Source: Smittia aterrima (Eukaryota; Arthropoda; Insecta; Diptera; Chironomidae). From it: 64,000 nucleotides of DNA. The position numbers were made by a program, and so were the translations under genes. Within the stretch, counting starts at the first letter, position 1; each line of letters starts with the position of its first letter. The notes beneath the pieces are model-generated. The model saw only the letters and a list, made by a program, of their open reading frames with translations. It made no database searches and was not told the origin of the DNA. Location of the stretch: contig CP093831.1 in the NCBI GenBank assembly GCA_033063855.1, positions 21,638,001 through 21,702,000 on the forward strand, written 5' to 3'. This document shows, piece after piece, positions 12,385 to 25,184 of the stretch.

Positions 12385-15300
12385 TCAAAAGTTTTCCATG
12401 TCTTTTGCAATATCTGCTACGAGTTCCATGAAGAGTTGAGAGTCAGGCGATGCAGCCGAAGGCAGTAAACTCTTAACACGACTGATCAGAAACGCGATGT
12501 CATTCAAACATTGCGTGGACCATTCGTATTTGTAGATCCTCACGCTCTGCTCGGAAATTTCTGCGATCGTGATGAAGTTTTCTTTAACAAGTTGAGCTAA
12601 GAAGTCGGCATACGTTTCCAAGTTGATTCGAGGTTTTCCTTGCAATATTAATATAAGGCGCGAGCTAATGACATTAGAGAAAATATAATCATCGACTTTG
12701 CGGCCTTTCTTCGAAGTTTGGACGCTGAGGTTTGATTTAATTGTGTACGACGAGAGTTTTTCATGTCGCCATAGCTCGAAAAGTTTTTTGAGTGTGTCTT
12801 GAGTAACCAATTCGCAACGATTCGCCGTGCATAACATGATTGCTTGTAACATGAAGAACGCTATGTTTCGGAAAGCATTTTCAGCAAAGTTTTGCTTCTC
12901 AACAATTTCTATTGCTTTTTCAATTGTCTGTAAGAGTTCACCGGATTCAATCGCTGCGGGGTACAGCGATGCTTTGTGTAATAAATGCTGAAGATCACTG
13001 AAGAACTCAGATGGCAAAGTATTTGCCTTCAGGTCGATTACAATGTTTTTCGTTGTAGCTTTTCCATTTTCCTTCAATTTTTCTTTCAGCTTTAATGCAT
13101 CGGATTGAATGTCCTTTGAAAATATTTCAATCGCAAGAAGGTTTGCTGAGCTCCATTCTTGAAGTTTATCATTCGTTTTCTCAAGCGTGATATTGATCAG
13201 AGTCTTCTTTACGTCAGGAAGAGTTTCAACAGGTAAAAGCGAAAGAAATGCGCTTTCAACTCGAACAATTGTGTTTGTCTTGACTTCTTCCGTCCACGTT
13301 TCTTGAAGGCGATTCAACTGAGTTAGATAAAAGTCGGAAATTTTCTTCACTAACAAGTCGGAGTTTGCTGTAACCCTTGCCAACTCCTCGACATCTAACT
13401 TCGCTTGCTTCTTGATCGTCAACAAATGTTTCACTTGAAAATCCTTCACAACAGCCGACGAAACTCTGTCAATTGTAAAATCTACAATTTTCCTAACAGA
13501 AATAGTTTGCGATGCTAGAAAAGCTTCGATAAGTCTCGATTTGTTGTCTTGCGCTTTTAATTTGACTGCCGATGGTTTGTCTTGGAATTTCGTTGTAATG
13601 TGCCGGTAGCGACCAGTTCTTGAAAGAACTTTTGTTGTTTGTTGTGGCATCATCGAGACTCTAAAGTCAGCTAAGAAAGGACAAGCTGAGTTCAAAATTG
13701 ATTCGAGATATGGATTTGGCTGCACAATTGTTATTCCCTCAGAATCGTAAGATAGAAATTCGTTCAACACCTCTTTGATGTTGTTGCTGTTTGTGTACTC
13801 TTCGGGAATGACTGGATGCTCAAAAAGCCAACCCAGACAGGATCTTATTATAAACTTTGATGTTGGAAGTACACAGAGTGAGCCACGCATGATCACAACA
13901 TTCACTCGAAGATAAATCTTTTGAAGGAGTTGGAAAAGATCTCGATAATAGTTCAGCCTTATTGTGACGAAGTCGAGCATCGATAAGTACTCGACTAGCC
14001 AAGGTATTGTAACGAGAAGCTTGTTTTCATCGATCGAACGAAGTACGACGTGTTTCACATCGAAATCCGGATGAAGCTGTTGAAGGAATGAAAATTATTA
14101 AATAAATTCTTCGATTGAATTAAATTTTCTTACAAAATTTCTAATCTCCGACTGCTTTTGATCAACTAACGTGTTTCGATATCCTTCGTATGAGTAAGGA
14201 CGCGAGATGACAAACCCGACGAATTTAGCAATCACCCGCATTGTTGTCATTGCTTCAGATCTTACAATAAATTCTTCCCCGACCGAAGTTTTCTCATCGT
14301 CGTTTGACCTTGTTATAGAGAAAACTTCCATTGTTGAATCGTTGATTTGCATAAGTTCGTTGATAAGCGAGATCTTTAGTTGTTCCATGAAAATCATGTG
14401 ATGGTCACAGCAAGTGATGAAGTCTCGAAAGAAAGCTTGACTGCCTGGAAACAGATATTGTGTGCTGAACTGACTTGGTGCCACCAAACGTTGTCGAAGC
14501 TTAGAGAGTTTGCTAGGATCGATATTAGGTAAAACCATTTGTAATTCATTCGCGGCGTTGTCGAAGGTACAAGAGATTATAAGTTGAGCAGTAAAGAGAC
14601 GAGCGAGGTGTGCCATGTTTACAGGATGTTCCATGTGAGTTACGAGTGTTCGAATCTTAGTTTCCAGATGTAATCGGAAATCATAATTCGCTTCCAAATG
14701 TTTAATCTCCCAAGCTCTTAAAATCGTATAAAAGAGATCACGCTGTTTCTTGAAAGCTCCGAATTCCCGGTCAGATGGAAAGTTGTCTCTATTGTCTGTC
14801 TCTTGTTGAAAGAAAACTTGTTTAAGGTTGTTCCCTGCGTTAGTGTGAGATTGTAGACTCGTGTCAATTCTTGTTTTCATTTGAACGGCTTGCTTGAGAT
14901 AGTCGTGAAGTTCTCCTGTCAGTTCCTGTGTTTTCTCGTTATCGAGGATGACTCTTATTGTCATAATATCAAGAAGCGATAAGTTCTGCTTCTGAGTGTT
15001 TAAAATTTGAATGGCGAAGAAGACCGAGTTGTGAAGGTTCTTTAATAAACTTGATGCTATTTCGACTGTTGACTTGAGTTGACTTTGGTTTAAGACTTGT
15101 TCGATTGGCTCGTTCTCAATGTTAAGTATACTAAATAAATAAGTAAATTCACTGAGAATGTTTGGCACAAGATTAATGTCTATGAGGAATGAATACGTTT
15201 TCGCCATCAAAAGGAGCAAATCCTTTCTCTCGACTTTAGTGTCGTCAAATTTAAATGCCGGAGTCTTTCGTGGTTGATCAGCTGAAGGGAAACTCTCTCG

Positions 15301-16344
15301 AACAAATGCATGAAGATTTCTTGCACGAGGTTCCGCATCGGTCGTGAAATCTTTTGAGATTGCTTCGCGTTCATCTCGCAACATACGACGTTCACTTAAG
15401 ATGTCGAAGCCACCCTCCGCTTCATTTCCAGTCAAGTTCAATAGATTATTGTCACTTTGAAACGAGGATGAGATGAAATTCGATGAATTTGGAGTGCTTT
15501 TGGTGCTGATTGTGATTGGAACAACTCGTTTCTTCGGTTTGTTTTCTGCTCTTCTCGGCTGAATTGTATTTGGAGAGTTCTTGCTAATCGATGGGAAGTC
15601 CGATGAGTTGAACGTTGGTGTTTGATCCACATTTTGGCTTAAATTCTTCTTTTTTCCTTTTCCTGAATTGGATGCATTTCCAATGAAATCTCCGAGGCAG
15701 AAAGGTGAGCTCGTGTTTCTACGATTTGAATTGTTTTTACTGCTTATATCGAAACTGTTCCTTGAGTTATTTCGGAATGTCATAGGACTTTGATCATTAA
15801 TCGAAAAAGAGTTTTTCGAGTTCTTGAAACTATTCGGCGTGCTCGTTGATGACATTTCAAGTGATCGCTGGCTTTTAGAGAAGCTTGTCATAGGCGTTGA
15901 GGTTTCTACAATTCCACTTCGATTGTAGATTGGACTGTTCATGACTTGAAAGTCATTAGGCATTGGAGAAGATGCGTTCATTTCATGTTTAATGAACAAT
16001 TGCCTTGAAGGATTGCCTCGATTTTCAGTAAATTTCTTGTTCGTCGAGGGATCAGCTTCCAATGCATTTTGTTTATTGAATGATGACTTTACGCTGGAGA
16101 TTCCAGCAGCATTTTCAGCTATGTTCCCGACAGTTAGTTTCCGTGGTGTGTTGCAGGTTGAAGTGTTGTTCTTCAAGAATTCATCGAGATTTTTTTTGAC
16201 GAGACTCAGGAAGAAGGAAGCAAACTCTTCCAATGAGCAGCAATCTGGGTTTCGAAACTTTTCAATGAACCACTGAGGGAAGCTGGATGCTTCAGGGCTA
16301 TTTTGCATCGACGATAATAGAAGTTCAAAGAATTTCTCTGCCAT
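12385..16344 (-). CDS. dlt: Codanin-1 (Discs lost) homologue
   Basis: Two exons (16344-14134, then 14076-12385) join in phase 0 (EIRNF then LHPDFDVKH) to give 1300 residues, close to human codanin-1 (about 1230). The N-terminal ~70 residues are helical. Residues ~70-310 are Ser/Asn-rich and disordered, and carry a basic KPKKRVVPI stretch near 269-277 that resembles the B-domain-like motif used to bind the histone chaperone ASF1. The rest is helical and includes LSERRMLRDER, a block around AFKKQRDLFYTILRAWE and the GSQAFFRDFI segment, which I recognise from codanin-1. Codanin-1 holds ASF1 in the cytoplasm and limits histone supply; human mutations cause congenital dyserythropoietic anaemia I. 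The minus-strand poly(A) signal is at 12343-12338. Confidence 0.85.
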
Positions 16345-16676
16345 CGTAAACTAAATTCGTGAGCTAAAAATATTTGTAAACAATGAAACAATTTTCATTT
16401 TTTGTGAGATTGATTTGCTTACTTGAGTCTTGTCGATTGATCAGTTAGGTCTCCTCTATCCTATATTTATTTACAAATCATCTATCGTAAAAGCATCTAC
16501 GCTTGAATTAAAAGAACTTTTTTTATTTTCAAATTTGTGCTATTGGCGTAGATTGCGACCCTTTGTCAAAAACCTTACAACTTTGCATGATGCCATACAA
16601 CAGCTTCAAACAATTTCAGGTGTAAAAATTTAATTAAACATTTTTTTAATTTCCTTATTTCTTTTTTGCTCTTCAT
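16345..16676. other. Spacer between Codanin-1 start and the coiled-coil gene's end
   Basis: 332 bp holding the Codanin-1 5' UTR and promoter together with the 3' UTR of the upstream minus-strand gene. No gene or strong motif is seen. Confidence 0.4.
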
Positions 16677-17312
16677 TTATTTGCTTTGTCCTAAATCTCT
16701 TCGATTCATGATTTCTGCGAGTTTGGTGACTGCAACTTGCTTTAGCATCGTTTCGTTCCTGAGCATCACCTGGAGATTCTCGATTTCTTGTTGTTCAGAA
16801 AGTGATTTCGCGAGATCTTCCCTAAGTTTTTTATTTATATTCATCAGCTCATCGATTTTGCTAACTTTATTAGCAATCGTTCTGTTGAGCTCATCTTCAG
16901 TATCTCGAAAAATCTTAAGATGGTTTTCCATCAAAATGATGTCGCTGCGATGTTTTGCAATCAAATCTTTATGTTCAAGCTCTTTCAGCGCTTTTTCTTT
17001 TTCGAGAATGGTCACAGTTTCTTCCGCTATGAATCGAAATAAAGCTTCTGAATCTGCAAGAGCTTTGGCCAATTTTAGCTGATGTACTAATGATGACTTT
17101 TCAACTTCGATATCGTCATGATTCCATGACTTGAAAGTAACTTTCGCTGCTGTTTCATCATTTTCACCGTATGATTGCTCAATTACTTTATCAAAAAAGT
17201 AACTTACGATCTCGACAATTCCAGTGTGAATGATCGCGAACAAAAAAATCATCAGACCACTAACCGTTTTTGTTGTCATTATCAACACTTCGAAAATAAA
17301 TTTTAGTTTCAT
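16677..17312 (-). CDS. Single-pass membrane protein with long coiled coil, unrecognised
   Basis: An intronless 211-residue frame. A hydrophobic segment at about residues 18-41 (SGLMIFLFAIIHTGIVEI) is followed by a charged linker and a heptad-patterned coiled coil from about 70 to 200 rich in Glu, Lys and Leu. A second possible start, MTTKTVSG, lies 11 codons downstream and would place the hydrophobic stretch closer to the N-terminus. The layout suggests a membrane-anchored tether or structural protein. I cannot name a family. It lies 365 bp from the Codanin-1 start codon, in the same direction. Confidence 0.6.
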   Translation of the reverse strand: MKLKFIFEVLIMTTKTVSGLMIFLFAIIHTGIVEIVSYFFDKVIEQSYGENDETAAKVTFKSWNHDDIEVEKSSLVHQLKLAKALADSEALFRFIAEETVTILEKEKALKELEHKDLIAKHRSDIILMENHLKIFRDTEDELNRTIANKVSKIDELMNINKKLREDLAKSLSEQQEIENLQVMLRNETMLKQVAVTKLAEIMNRRDLGQSK

Positions 17313-18013
17313 TTTTAAAAATTATTGAGCCAAGAAATTGCACGTCTAGATATCGTGGAATGTTTTGTAATTCTGTAGAAACATAAATTGCAGCGAAATA
17401 TTTTCAAAGCGATAAAAAAATTCCACGAGATAAGAAGTAAATAATAAATATTCTTTAAGCCGTTTTCGTCATATCATTTTTATCGATAAAAATCTTTTCC
17501 AAAAAAGATGTCATTGAAATGTGGTTTGTCATAGTGGTTGATCTATGATAAAGTTAAATTGTTCAACTAGCTTTCATGATTTTATTTTATTTGTCCGTTT
17601 GAATTTTTGAAAGAATGCATTTTTAAATTCAATAAAGAAGGCTGTCGTAGGGTTTAATTTCAATTAACATTCTGCAATTCTTCTCAACTTGAACAGCTCT
17701 TGATAGTGTTAGTGACTTCAGAGAAAAAAAAACTTTCAGTGTGATTCAGTGGACTAAAATATTGGAGTTTGGTGGACTATTTGAACGATAAAAGACACTT
17801 TAACAGTGAAAATACAAACAATATAATCAACTTAAGAGAATTAAGTGATTGCAGTGGAAGAAACTCATTCATAAACTCTAAAAAAAGCAAAGTGAAATTT
17901 TTGTTGGATAAACTAAATGTTTTCTGAGGTTCGAGAGGAATATTTTTCAACTTCCGTCCTGCTTTCAATATACAAATTACAAAATTCTAATCACTCACTT
18001 TCAATTTTAGCGA
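17313..18013. promoter_or_regulatory. Divergent promoter region and YTHDF 5' UTR
   Basis: 700 bp between the coiled-coil gene (-) and the YTHDF start codon (+). A TTTTAG acceptor lies directly before the YTHDF ATG, which implies an upstream non-coding exon within this stretch. No TATA box stands out. Confidence 0.45.
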
Positions 18014-21000
18014 ATGAATAATAAAGGAAATCAACATCAAGGTAAGAAACTGATTAGCTCAAAAATTCTTCTCAAAATGCCATTTTTTTTCGAGAACTCG
18101 CGAAAAAGAAAGAAATAAGAATGCAAAGAAGAAGAGAAAGAATTGAGAACGTTTCGTAAGTGATATGAAAAGTTTCTAGCATTTGCCATTCATTTTGTTG
18201 GCTTTGGAATTGCGTTGGTGTTTCTAACGTTGCACAAAGAGTTCCGTGAAGTTGACGTCATTCTTGATCGAGTCCCGGCGATAACACAAAGTAAAGGAGG
18301 ATGAAAGAAAACACAACAAAATGTTTCCATAAACACATTCTACGCTTAGTCATTTTACTGTTACTTGACGAAAAGAGAAAAATATCTCCTAACTTTCTTC
18401 CTCCTCCTCGTTCACTTCTAATTGTTTGTTTAACAATGCGAATGCGATGTGCCTCAATTAAACCGCTCAGATTTACATTGAAAAAGAATATTTGTTTGTT
18501 GTTGGGGAGCGATGATGAGAAAAAAAAGTAAAAAGTAGCTGTAAATGGCTACGTCGCGGATAAAAAGAAGACAATCAATCTGCGATTTTATTAATAATTG
18601 TTGATTCTCGTTACGCTTTATTGATGTAAATTTTATTAGAAGATTTATGTAGGCGGAGGATATAATATTTCTAAAAAAACTGCTTATCGCTGACCGATTA
18701 TATTTTTCTTCATTTTCGTTCTGCGTTTGGGTGGAAATGTTTTTTTTTTTGCGATTCGAATAAAGAATCTTGACCTCATTTGCAATTATGAAAACGATTT
18801 TGGCTTCCAAGAACTATTTATTCGATTTCTTGTTATCCGTTTCTCAATTCGTCTGTAAATTTACAAATCATTTGCTTCACACAATACAAAATCCAGACAT
18901 TTCATCATTTTCCTTTCTTTGTTTCGATTTCAAACTCTGACATATTGAGTGTTGTTGTCATCGATGTCTATTAAATGCAACAAGTACCTTCAATGTCGAC
19001 TGGAATATCGTTAACCCTTCAAACGCTTCACATCTGGCGAACATTGACCTCACACTTTCAGTCAGTAATCTTCATCTCGTTTCACATATTTTCGAAGTTC
19101 AAATTTCTTCTTCACTTGAATTTGTCCTCAATATTTCTTCAGCATTCTTCTTTGCCAAATTGAATTGCGATTTATCCTCTTTTCAAACTCTTTCATTTTA
19201 GGCAACAATGATAATTCGTGGGGAGGACAAAATGTGAGAAAGTCTTATGATAATTATTACAACAACAATCGTGGCGATTATCAGCAACATGATGGAGGTA
19301 ACAAGATTGAACAACGGATGCAAAAAATGCGATTGGACGGTGGATCAAACTCGAGCGGAAGTAAGACAACTGTCGAACACAAGGACCAGGGACCGAAGAA
19401 GATGACTTGGGCAACGATTGCAAGTCAACCGGCTAAACCTCAGATCAGCACTACGAGTACGACAGTTAAAAAGAAGGGTTTTGGACCACCGCCGCCTATG
19501 ATTCCTGGCAAACATAGTATGGAATTAACTGATGGTTGGGACACTCCGAAAAATGGTCCTTTGTTTCCACCCTCACCGCCTGTAATTCAGGCACCTCAAC
19601 CGGAGCTAATCGAAAAGCAAAATAATTCAAACTTTGAGGGACAACCGGCGTGGCCGACACCAGGTCAAGCTCAAATTCAGACTCAAAATCAGAATCAAGT
19701 TCAGACGCAGCAGCCTCGTGAGGCCTACTCGCAGCAGCAGCAGCCGCCACATCAGCAAAGCAACAACAATAACAACAACAACCAGCGATCGGAACGTGCT
19801 GGTAATGGCGGAGGCTATCACTCGATGAATAATAATCAGAGCAGCTATCAAGGTCATCAAGGACGCTCTTACAATCAAAATAACTCATCGTCGGGTGGCC
19901 CACCTCATCAGAACTACAACTCGTCTCATCACTACAATGATTTTCAGAAACCTTATCATCAACATCCACATCAAATGCCAACGGCACCAACACAAAACCA
20001 TCAGGCAAGCGCTCCAATAACTCGTTCCATTCAACCACCAGCGCCAGTAGCTGCCTCCAATTTCACAGCGACTGAACAGAGTGAAGAATCTATCCTTGAG
20101 CAATTGCGAGGAAAGAATCAATATAATCCACAGGAGCTTGATTTGTCATTGGTTGATAACGCAAGGTAAAAGAGCGACACGTGAACGTTCGTTTCATCTT
20201 CTCACAAAATTAATTTTAATTTTCTCCAAATTTAGATTCTTCGTCATTAAATCGTATTCTGAAGATGATATTCATCGCAGTATCAAATATGAGATTTGGT
20301 GTTCCACGGAACACGGCAACAAACGATTGGATCAAGCATTCCGCGAACGTGAAAAGGAAAATGGTGTTATTTACCTTTTCTTTTCAGTTAACAGCTCGGG
20401 ACACTTTTGTGGAGTTGCTCAGATGATAACGCAGGTCGATTACAATTCCAACTCGAGCGTTTGGTCTCAAGACAAATGGAAAGGCTCGTTCCGTGTCAAG
20501 TGGCTCTACGTTAAAGACGTCCCAAACACGCAGTTGCGTCATATTCGTTTGGAAAATAATGAAAACAAGCCTGTCACCAACTCTCGTGACACGCAAGAAG
20601 TTCCAAACGAACATGGAATTCAAATGATGAAAATCATCCACAGTTTCAAGCACACAACTTCTATCTTCGATGATTTTACTCATTACGAGAAGCGTCAAGA
20701 AGAAGAGGATTCGCGCAAGCACGAATCTCATGATGCCTATCAGAAACCGATGACTTTACCCCCAAGCCATCATTCGACGCACAACCGCGAGATCATGAAT
20801 CGTCAGCAACAGTATGACAATGGTAATGGTCGCTCATTCGATCGTGACAGGGATTACAATGGCTCATCGGGTGGATTTGAACGTGGCAACAACTTCAACA
20901 ATGGAAGTGGTGGCTATAACAAATATGGTGGCGGAAATTCAGGTGAGATTAAAGTTAGAATCACGACGAGAATCTTAATCAACATTTTCTGATTTATTTT

Positions 21001-21290
21001 AGGCTACAACAATGATTACAAACCGTCTTTCAATGGTCGTGGAGGATACAACAAGCGAAACGATTTTCGCAATGACCGCAATGGCGACCAGCAACAGTCC
21101 GGTGGCTTTTACAGAGCAAAGCCTGACTATCAACATGATGAAGATGATTTTGGAGGAAACCGTGGCGGCTATCGTAGCAACGTATAAAAAATATTTCTAT
21201 TCTTTAATTCTTTTCTAAACCTTTAATTTGTTTTAGGACCGTGGCACTCGCGGACGTGGAAGTTTCCGTCCTCCAATGAACAGCAATTAA
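18014..21290 (+). CDS. Ythdf: YTH-domain family protein, cytoplasmic m6A reader (YTHDF type)
   Basis: Five coding exons (18014-18041, 19202-20165, 20236-20942, 21003-21181, 21237-21290) give 643 residues with all phases consistent. Residues 1-320 are a Gln/Asn/Pro-rich low-complexity region, as in YTHDF1-3, likely driving condensate formation. The YTH domain spans about 331-480 and is very conserved (IWCSTEHGNKRLD, NSSGHFCGVAQM, WSQDKWKG, QLRHIRLENNENKPVTN). The three cage tryptophans that hold the N6-methyl group are W352, W407 and W412. Unlike vertebrate YTHDFs, a Gly/Arg/Asn-rich tail with GGY and RGTRGRG repeats follows the domain, typical of RNA binding. The first intron is about 1.16 kb and holds no gene I can see. 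Confidence 0.95.
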
Positions 21291-22505
21291 GTGAAAGAAA
21301 AAGTTCTGTTCAAAACTTGTGCGAGTAAAAAAAAATAACATTACAAACACTTATATAATCGTAAACATTTTATTAATGCTAGTTTGAAGTGGCCCAAACA
21401 ATTTTTCGATCGCGACAGTTGACAAGAAAACATTGCGTATCAAATAATTTTATGATGAAAGAAGAAAAAAAAACTGGGAAAAAGTGAAGAAAAGAGGATA
21501 AAAAAAAACTTTTGCACTCCTAAGAACCTACAGACTTTCATTGAGAACAAAAGTAAATTTCAAATAACAATTTCACATAACAATTAATTTCCTTAATGAA
21601 AAAAGAAAAATTAAAAAACTGTTGCAAAATGATTAAAACTTTAAATGTTTAGTCCAAAAAAAAAATGCAAAATGTGAAGTGTTTTTGAAGAAAAAAAAAG
21701 TGAAAAAAATAACAAAAATATGAAACTTTGAATCAAACAAAAATATCTACGTAAAAGATCATCAAGTTAGTGTCAAGTTGCTTCAACCTCCCAAGCACCA
21801 GCAAGACTTCATCTTTGTGAAGTTTTCTGATTCGACGATGGACTTTATGATGCAGCATCGCTTTTCTCGCTACCGGAGAAAAAAAAACAAAAGCAAACAA
21901 ATTCCATTTCCGTCTCTGTTTTTCTCGTTTCAGCAACAATAATAGCTTCAACTTATTTTAGCGAATTTCACGATCGCCTCAACGTAGATTTTACAAGTTT
22001 TGCGACTTTCGTTCTCCGCCCTCCCTCTCATGTAACAACAAAGCAAATCTATGTTGCATCACCCTCTTAACATAAGCAATTAATGTAACTTCAGAATAGC
22101 ATGCGAGCTAAGATGAAATAAAGAAGAATGATGAGATGAAAAGAATGCAATTTACTGTAAAACTCTGAAGAAATTTGTAACTAGTATATTAAAGAAGATT
22201 GAGAATTGCCCAATGTAAGACTCATCACATAAAAATGAAAATGATGTGAAACAATAGATGATTTCCAACAAAATTTTGATTTTCTAAAAGAATAAAAATC
22301 TATTAACTTAATGAGAAGTTTTTAATTTATGGAAAGCGAAAAAGGTTTCCAGGAAGTCACTTAATTAACGAGAAAATCATAATTAGAGATTTACTAATTT
22401 AACGGTGAAGTTCGAAGTTTCGGAAAAATGTATTCAGTGAACTGCCCAAGTTTTTCTTCAGTGTGTTCAGTAAATTCTCTTTAAAAAAAAGGTTTTCATA
22501 TAAAA
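21291..22505. other. YTHDF 3' UTR and intergenic spacer
   Basis: AT-rich, with many poly-A runs. The long UTR of the YTH gene probably occupies much of the left half. No gene is seen. Confidence 0.5.
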
Positions 22506-22910
22506 ATGCGCCTCTCGCTCCTTAGATACGCTAAAATCGGCCAGCAGGTCAAAGAGTTGAGACTCCATCTCTGCCAAACTGGTGCAGAATCACAAGGAGC
22601 AAGGTTGGTTGTCGACTAATTCTATTATGCAACAATTCATTGATTTGTTTACGTTTTGCTTTGAAGAGAATTTGTCCAGAAATATTATGTGACGATTAAG
22701 CGCGATAACCCTAAGCTTCCTATCCTGATCAGAGAATGCAATGGAGTTCAGCCACGATTATGGACACGAGTTGGTAAGTTCCTGGACTAATCATTTGATG
22801 TTACTGTATGATAACTGAAATTTCCATTAGAACTCGGCAAAGAGACTTCAGTCCCTCTCACCAATGTTACAGCTGATGGCATCATGAAGCTCGTAGAAAA
22901 CTTGAAATAA
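22506..22910 (+). CDS. NDUFA2: NADH dehydrogenase (complex I) 1 alpha subcomplex subunit 2, B8
   Basis: Three short exons (22506-22603, 22667-22773, 22831-22910) encode 94 residues, the usual size of B8. Matches to the family are strong: ELRLHLCQTGAESQGAREF, then NPKLPILIRECNGVQPRLW and an end of VPLTN..ADGIMKLVENL. The protein has a thioredoxin-like fold and sits in the matrix arm (N-module) of mitochondrial complex I, where it supports assembly. The single C in LHLC is present. A poly(A) signal follows at 22954-22959. Each exon ends in mid-codon and joins in frame. Confidence 0.95.
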
Positions 22911-23242
22911 ATTAATTGTGTAGTGGTCATAAGTCTTGATTCAAAGCGATTCAAATAAAAAGCATTGAAAATTATTTCATTTGTTGATAAGTCTTCTTCA
23001 CTTCCCGTCGAGCTCGTTTCGAAAATAACATTTTAGTTCGAATCTCGATTGTGTTTTTATGATCCTCTATTTTTAGTCAAAGCGGTTTAATTCAGTAGTG
23101 ATTAATGTTTTACTCAACATCTTCGTAATCTTCGTCTGATCGTTGAACAGAAAACATCGAAGACAACTATTTGCAAAAACGCTGACTTAACAATTTTGTT
23201 AATTTCGCAATCTCCAAAATAAGGGAAATTCAAATAAAAATT

Positions 23243-25184
23243 ATGAGTCTCGACGAATTTAGGTCAACTTACGAAAAGTTTCTTCAACTTTATGCTGAAT
23301 GTTCCCGTCTCATCACCGACGGAATCGAATTAGAAACAAAAACCGAGAGCGATGTAAGTCAATCGAAATAATTCAATCAAATTCTTAATTTGATTTCCCT
23401 CAGGCTCTGGAATCCTACAAGAAGGCCATCGAGTTAATTGATAAGGCCATGCTGCTGTCAATCTCGATGCCGTTTAGTGAAGACGAGGAGGAATCTTTGG
23501 AAGTTGATGAGAAGATGAAAGATCTGAAGAAAATGATTTACAATTTTAAGATGCAACGTTCAGGTACTTAATCTTTGATCTTTAAATATTTGTCTATCTC
23601 TAATGCTTATTTTTTTCAGAGATATTGCTTCGAATAGGAACAATCTATCGTAAAAGCGAGCAAGAATCTAATGACAAGATAAAAAGAAAAGTTTCAGTTG
23701 AGTCAGCTTCATCAGTCCAAGGATCATCCAAACGACGGGCTCGTACTTACGTAGAACTTGAAAAAGTGTTGAAGGAGCTTGGAAAAATTCAACCAACCAC
23801 TCAAAATCCTTTGATTGAAATCCTTTTCTGCTGCGAAGGAGTCAAGCTTTATTATATTGAGAGCAACGGAGTAGTTGTCAGCTCGTTAGAGGATTTCGCA
23901 TTGCGGATTGTAAAACTTGGGGACGATTTCGAAAAGAATCTCGACGAAACAATTTTTCTTCAACTGATTAAATCGTCAGACTCAACCATTGATATTGGAA
24001 CGGAAATCACTGAAGCTGAAGCTGTAGCTCCTTACGAACATGTTCAGGAAGAAGCTGCTAGTGGTGCTGAACCAGTCCAGGGAGACCCAAGCTTTATTTA
24101 TCCGCTTATTCCGGGAGTTTCTCCTTGCGTACGAACAAAATTCAAAGCATTCATCTTCCCGGATTTGCAAAGCAATGATGGCAGTGCAATCGGAATGATG
24201 ATTCCACCAGAAGTTGATGACATTGTCCTGGACATTCTCATCACGATTTTAAAAGGCGTCGTCAAAGATGATGGAAACGTCGAATTTGGTGATTTAACTC
24301 AAGTGGGAGAATCAGTTTCGCGGGTCTATCGCAGCACTGGTGACAAAGTTTCTGAAAACATTGTGACTGGAGCTCATTGGATAAGCCTTGGCTTGACGAA
24401 GACGGCACAAAAGACAGGAGAGTTCATTGATTATTCAACTCCATACATTTTAACGAAAATACAAAGAGCAGGAGATAATGCGCCCCCACCAAGTGAAAGG
24501 GTTTGTTTGCTAGAATATTTTTAAATAGCTAAGAAATATATTTAAGAAATGATTTAGGTACAAAATGGAGTCGTTCTAGCTAAGAATGTCACTGGTTACG
24601 CTGCACAAGGAACCGCATTTGTTGCTGAGAAAGTTGGAACTGCAATGACCAGCTTCGGAAAGGTTTTAAATCTTTTTCAATTATAAACTGAATTGATATC
24701 TCTTATTTTATTTAAGTTCCTCGCACCACATGTGCAGAAACAAGGAAGCAAATTGCTGACTTACGCTGTTGGCATGGATAATGAAAAAGCTGCAGAAACA
24801 ATGACAGAAACGTTGAAAATCGCTAGTGGAACTGCTGACGCAATTTCAACAATTTACGGAGGTTTAGAATCATCAGCTTCCATCCTCGGCAGAAACTTAG
24901 CAGACAACACAGTGAAGATTGTCGGGCACAAATATGGCGAGCCAATGGGCCAAGTGTCATCGAATGCTTTCGATACCGTCGGAAATTTGTACAACGTCAA
25001 CAGAAATTTCAACATCATGACCCCGAAAGGTCTTGTTAAGTCAACAGCGAAGAGCACTGGCAAAGGAATTTTGCAATCTGAAGAATTTAAACCAAAGGTT
25101 TTCTTGAACAAAAATTATTTTACTGGATCTGTGAATCTCTATCCAAATCTGGAAAATTTCGCAAAAGAAATCAATAAGCCTTAG
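23243..25184 (+). CDS. spartin: Spartin (SPG20) homologue, MIT and senescence domains
   Basis: Five exons (23243-23353, 23404-23563, 23620-24500, 24558-24662, 24717-25184) encode 574 residues. An N-terminal MIT helical hairpin occupies about 1-95 (microtubule-interacting and trafficking; binds ESCRT-III tails). A variable middle follows, then the senescence/plant-dehydration-associated domain at about 320-520 with alternating small residues (TGAHWISLGLTKTAQKTGEF, TGYAAQGTAFVAEKVG). Spartin acts in endosome trafficking, cytokinesis and lipid-droplet turnover, and the senescence domain transfers lipids. The gene is intact. Its last ~80 codons are copied into the array downstream (30,990 and 47,996). 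A poly(A) signal lies at 25250-25255. Confidence 0.92.

Noticed and set aside
19193..20121. Antisense frames of 76-180 codons through the YTHDF low-complexity exon
   Set aside because: They mirror the Gln/Asn-rich repeat coding on the plus strand and have no independent support.
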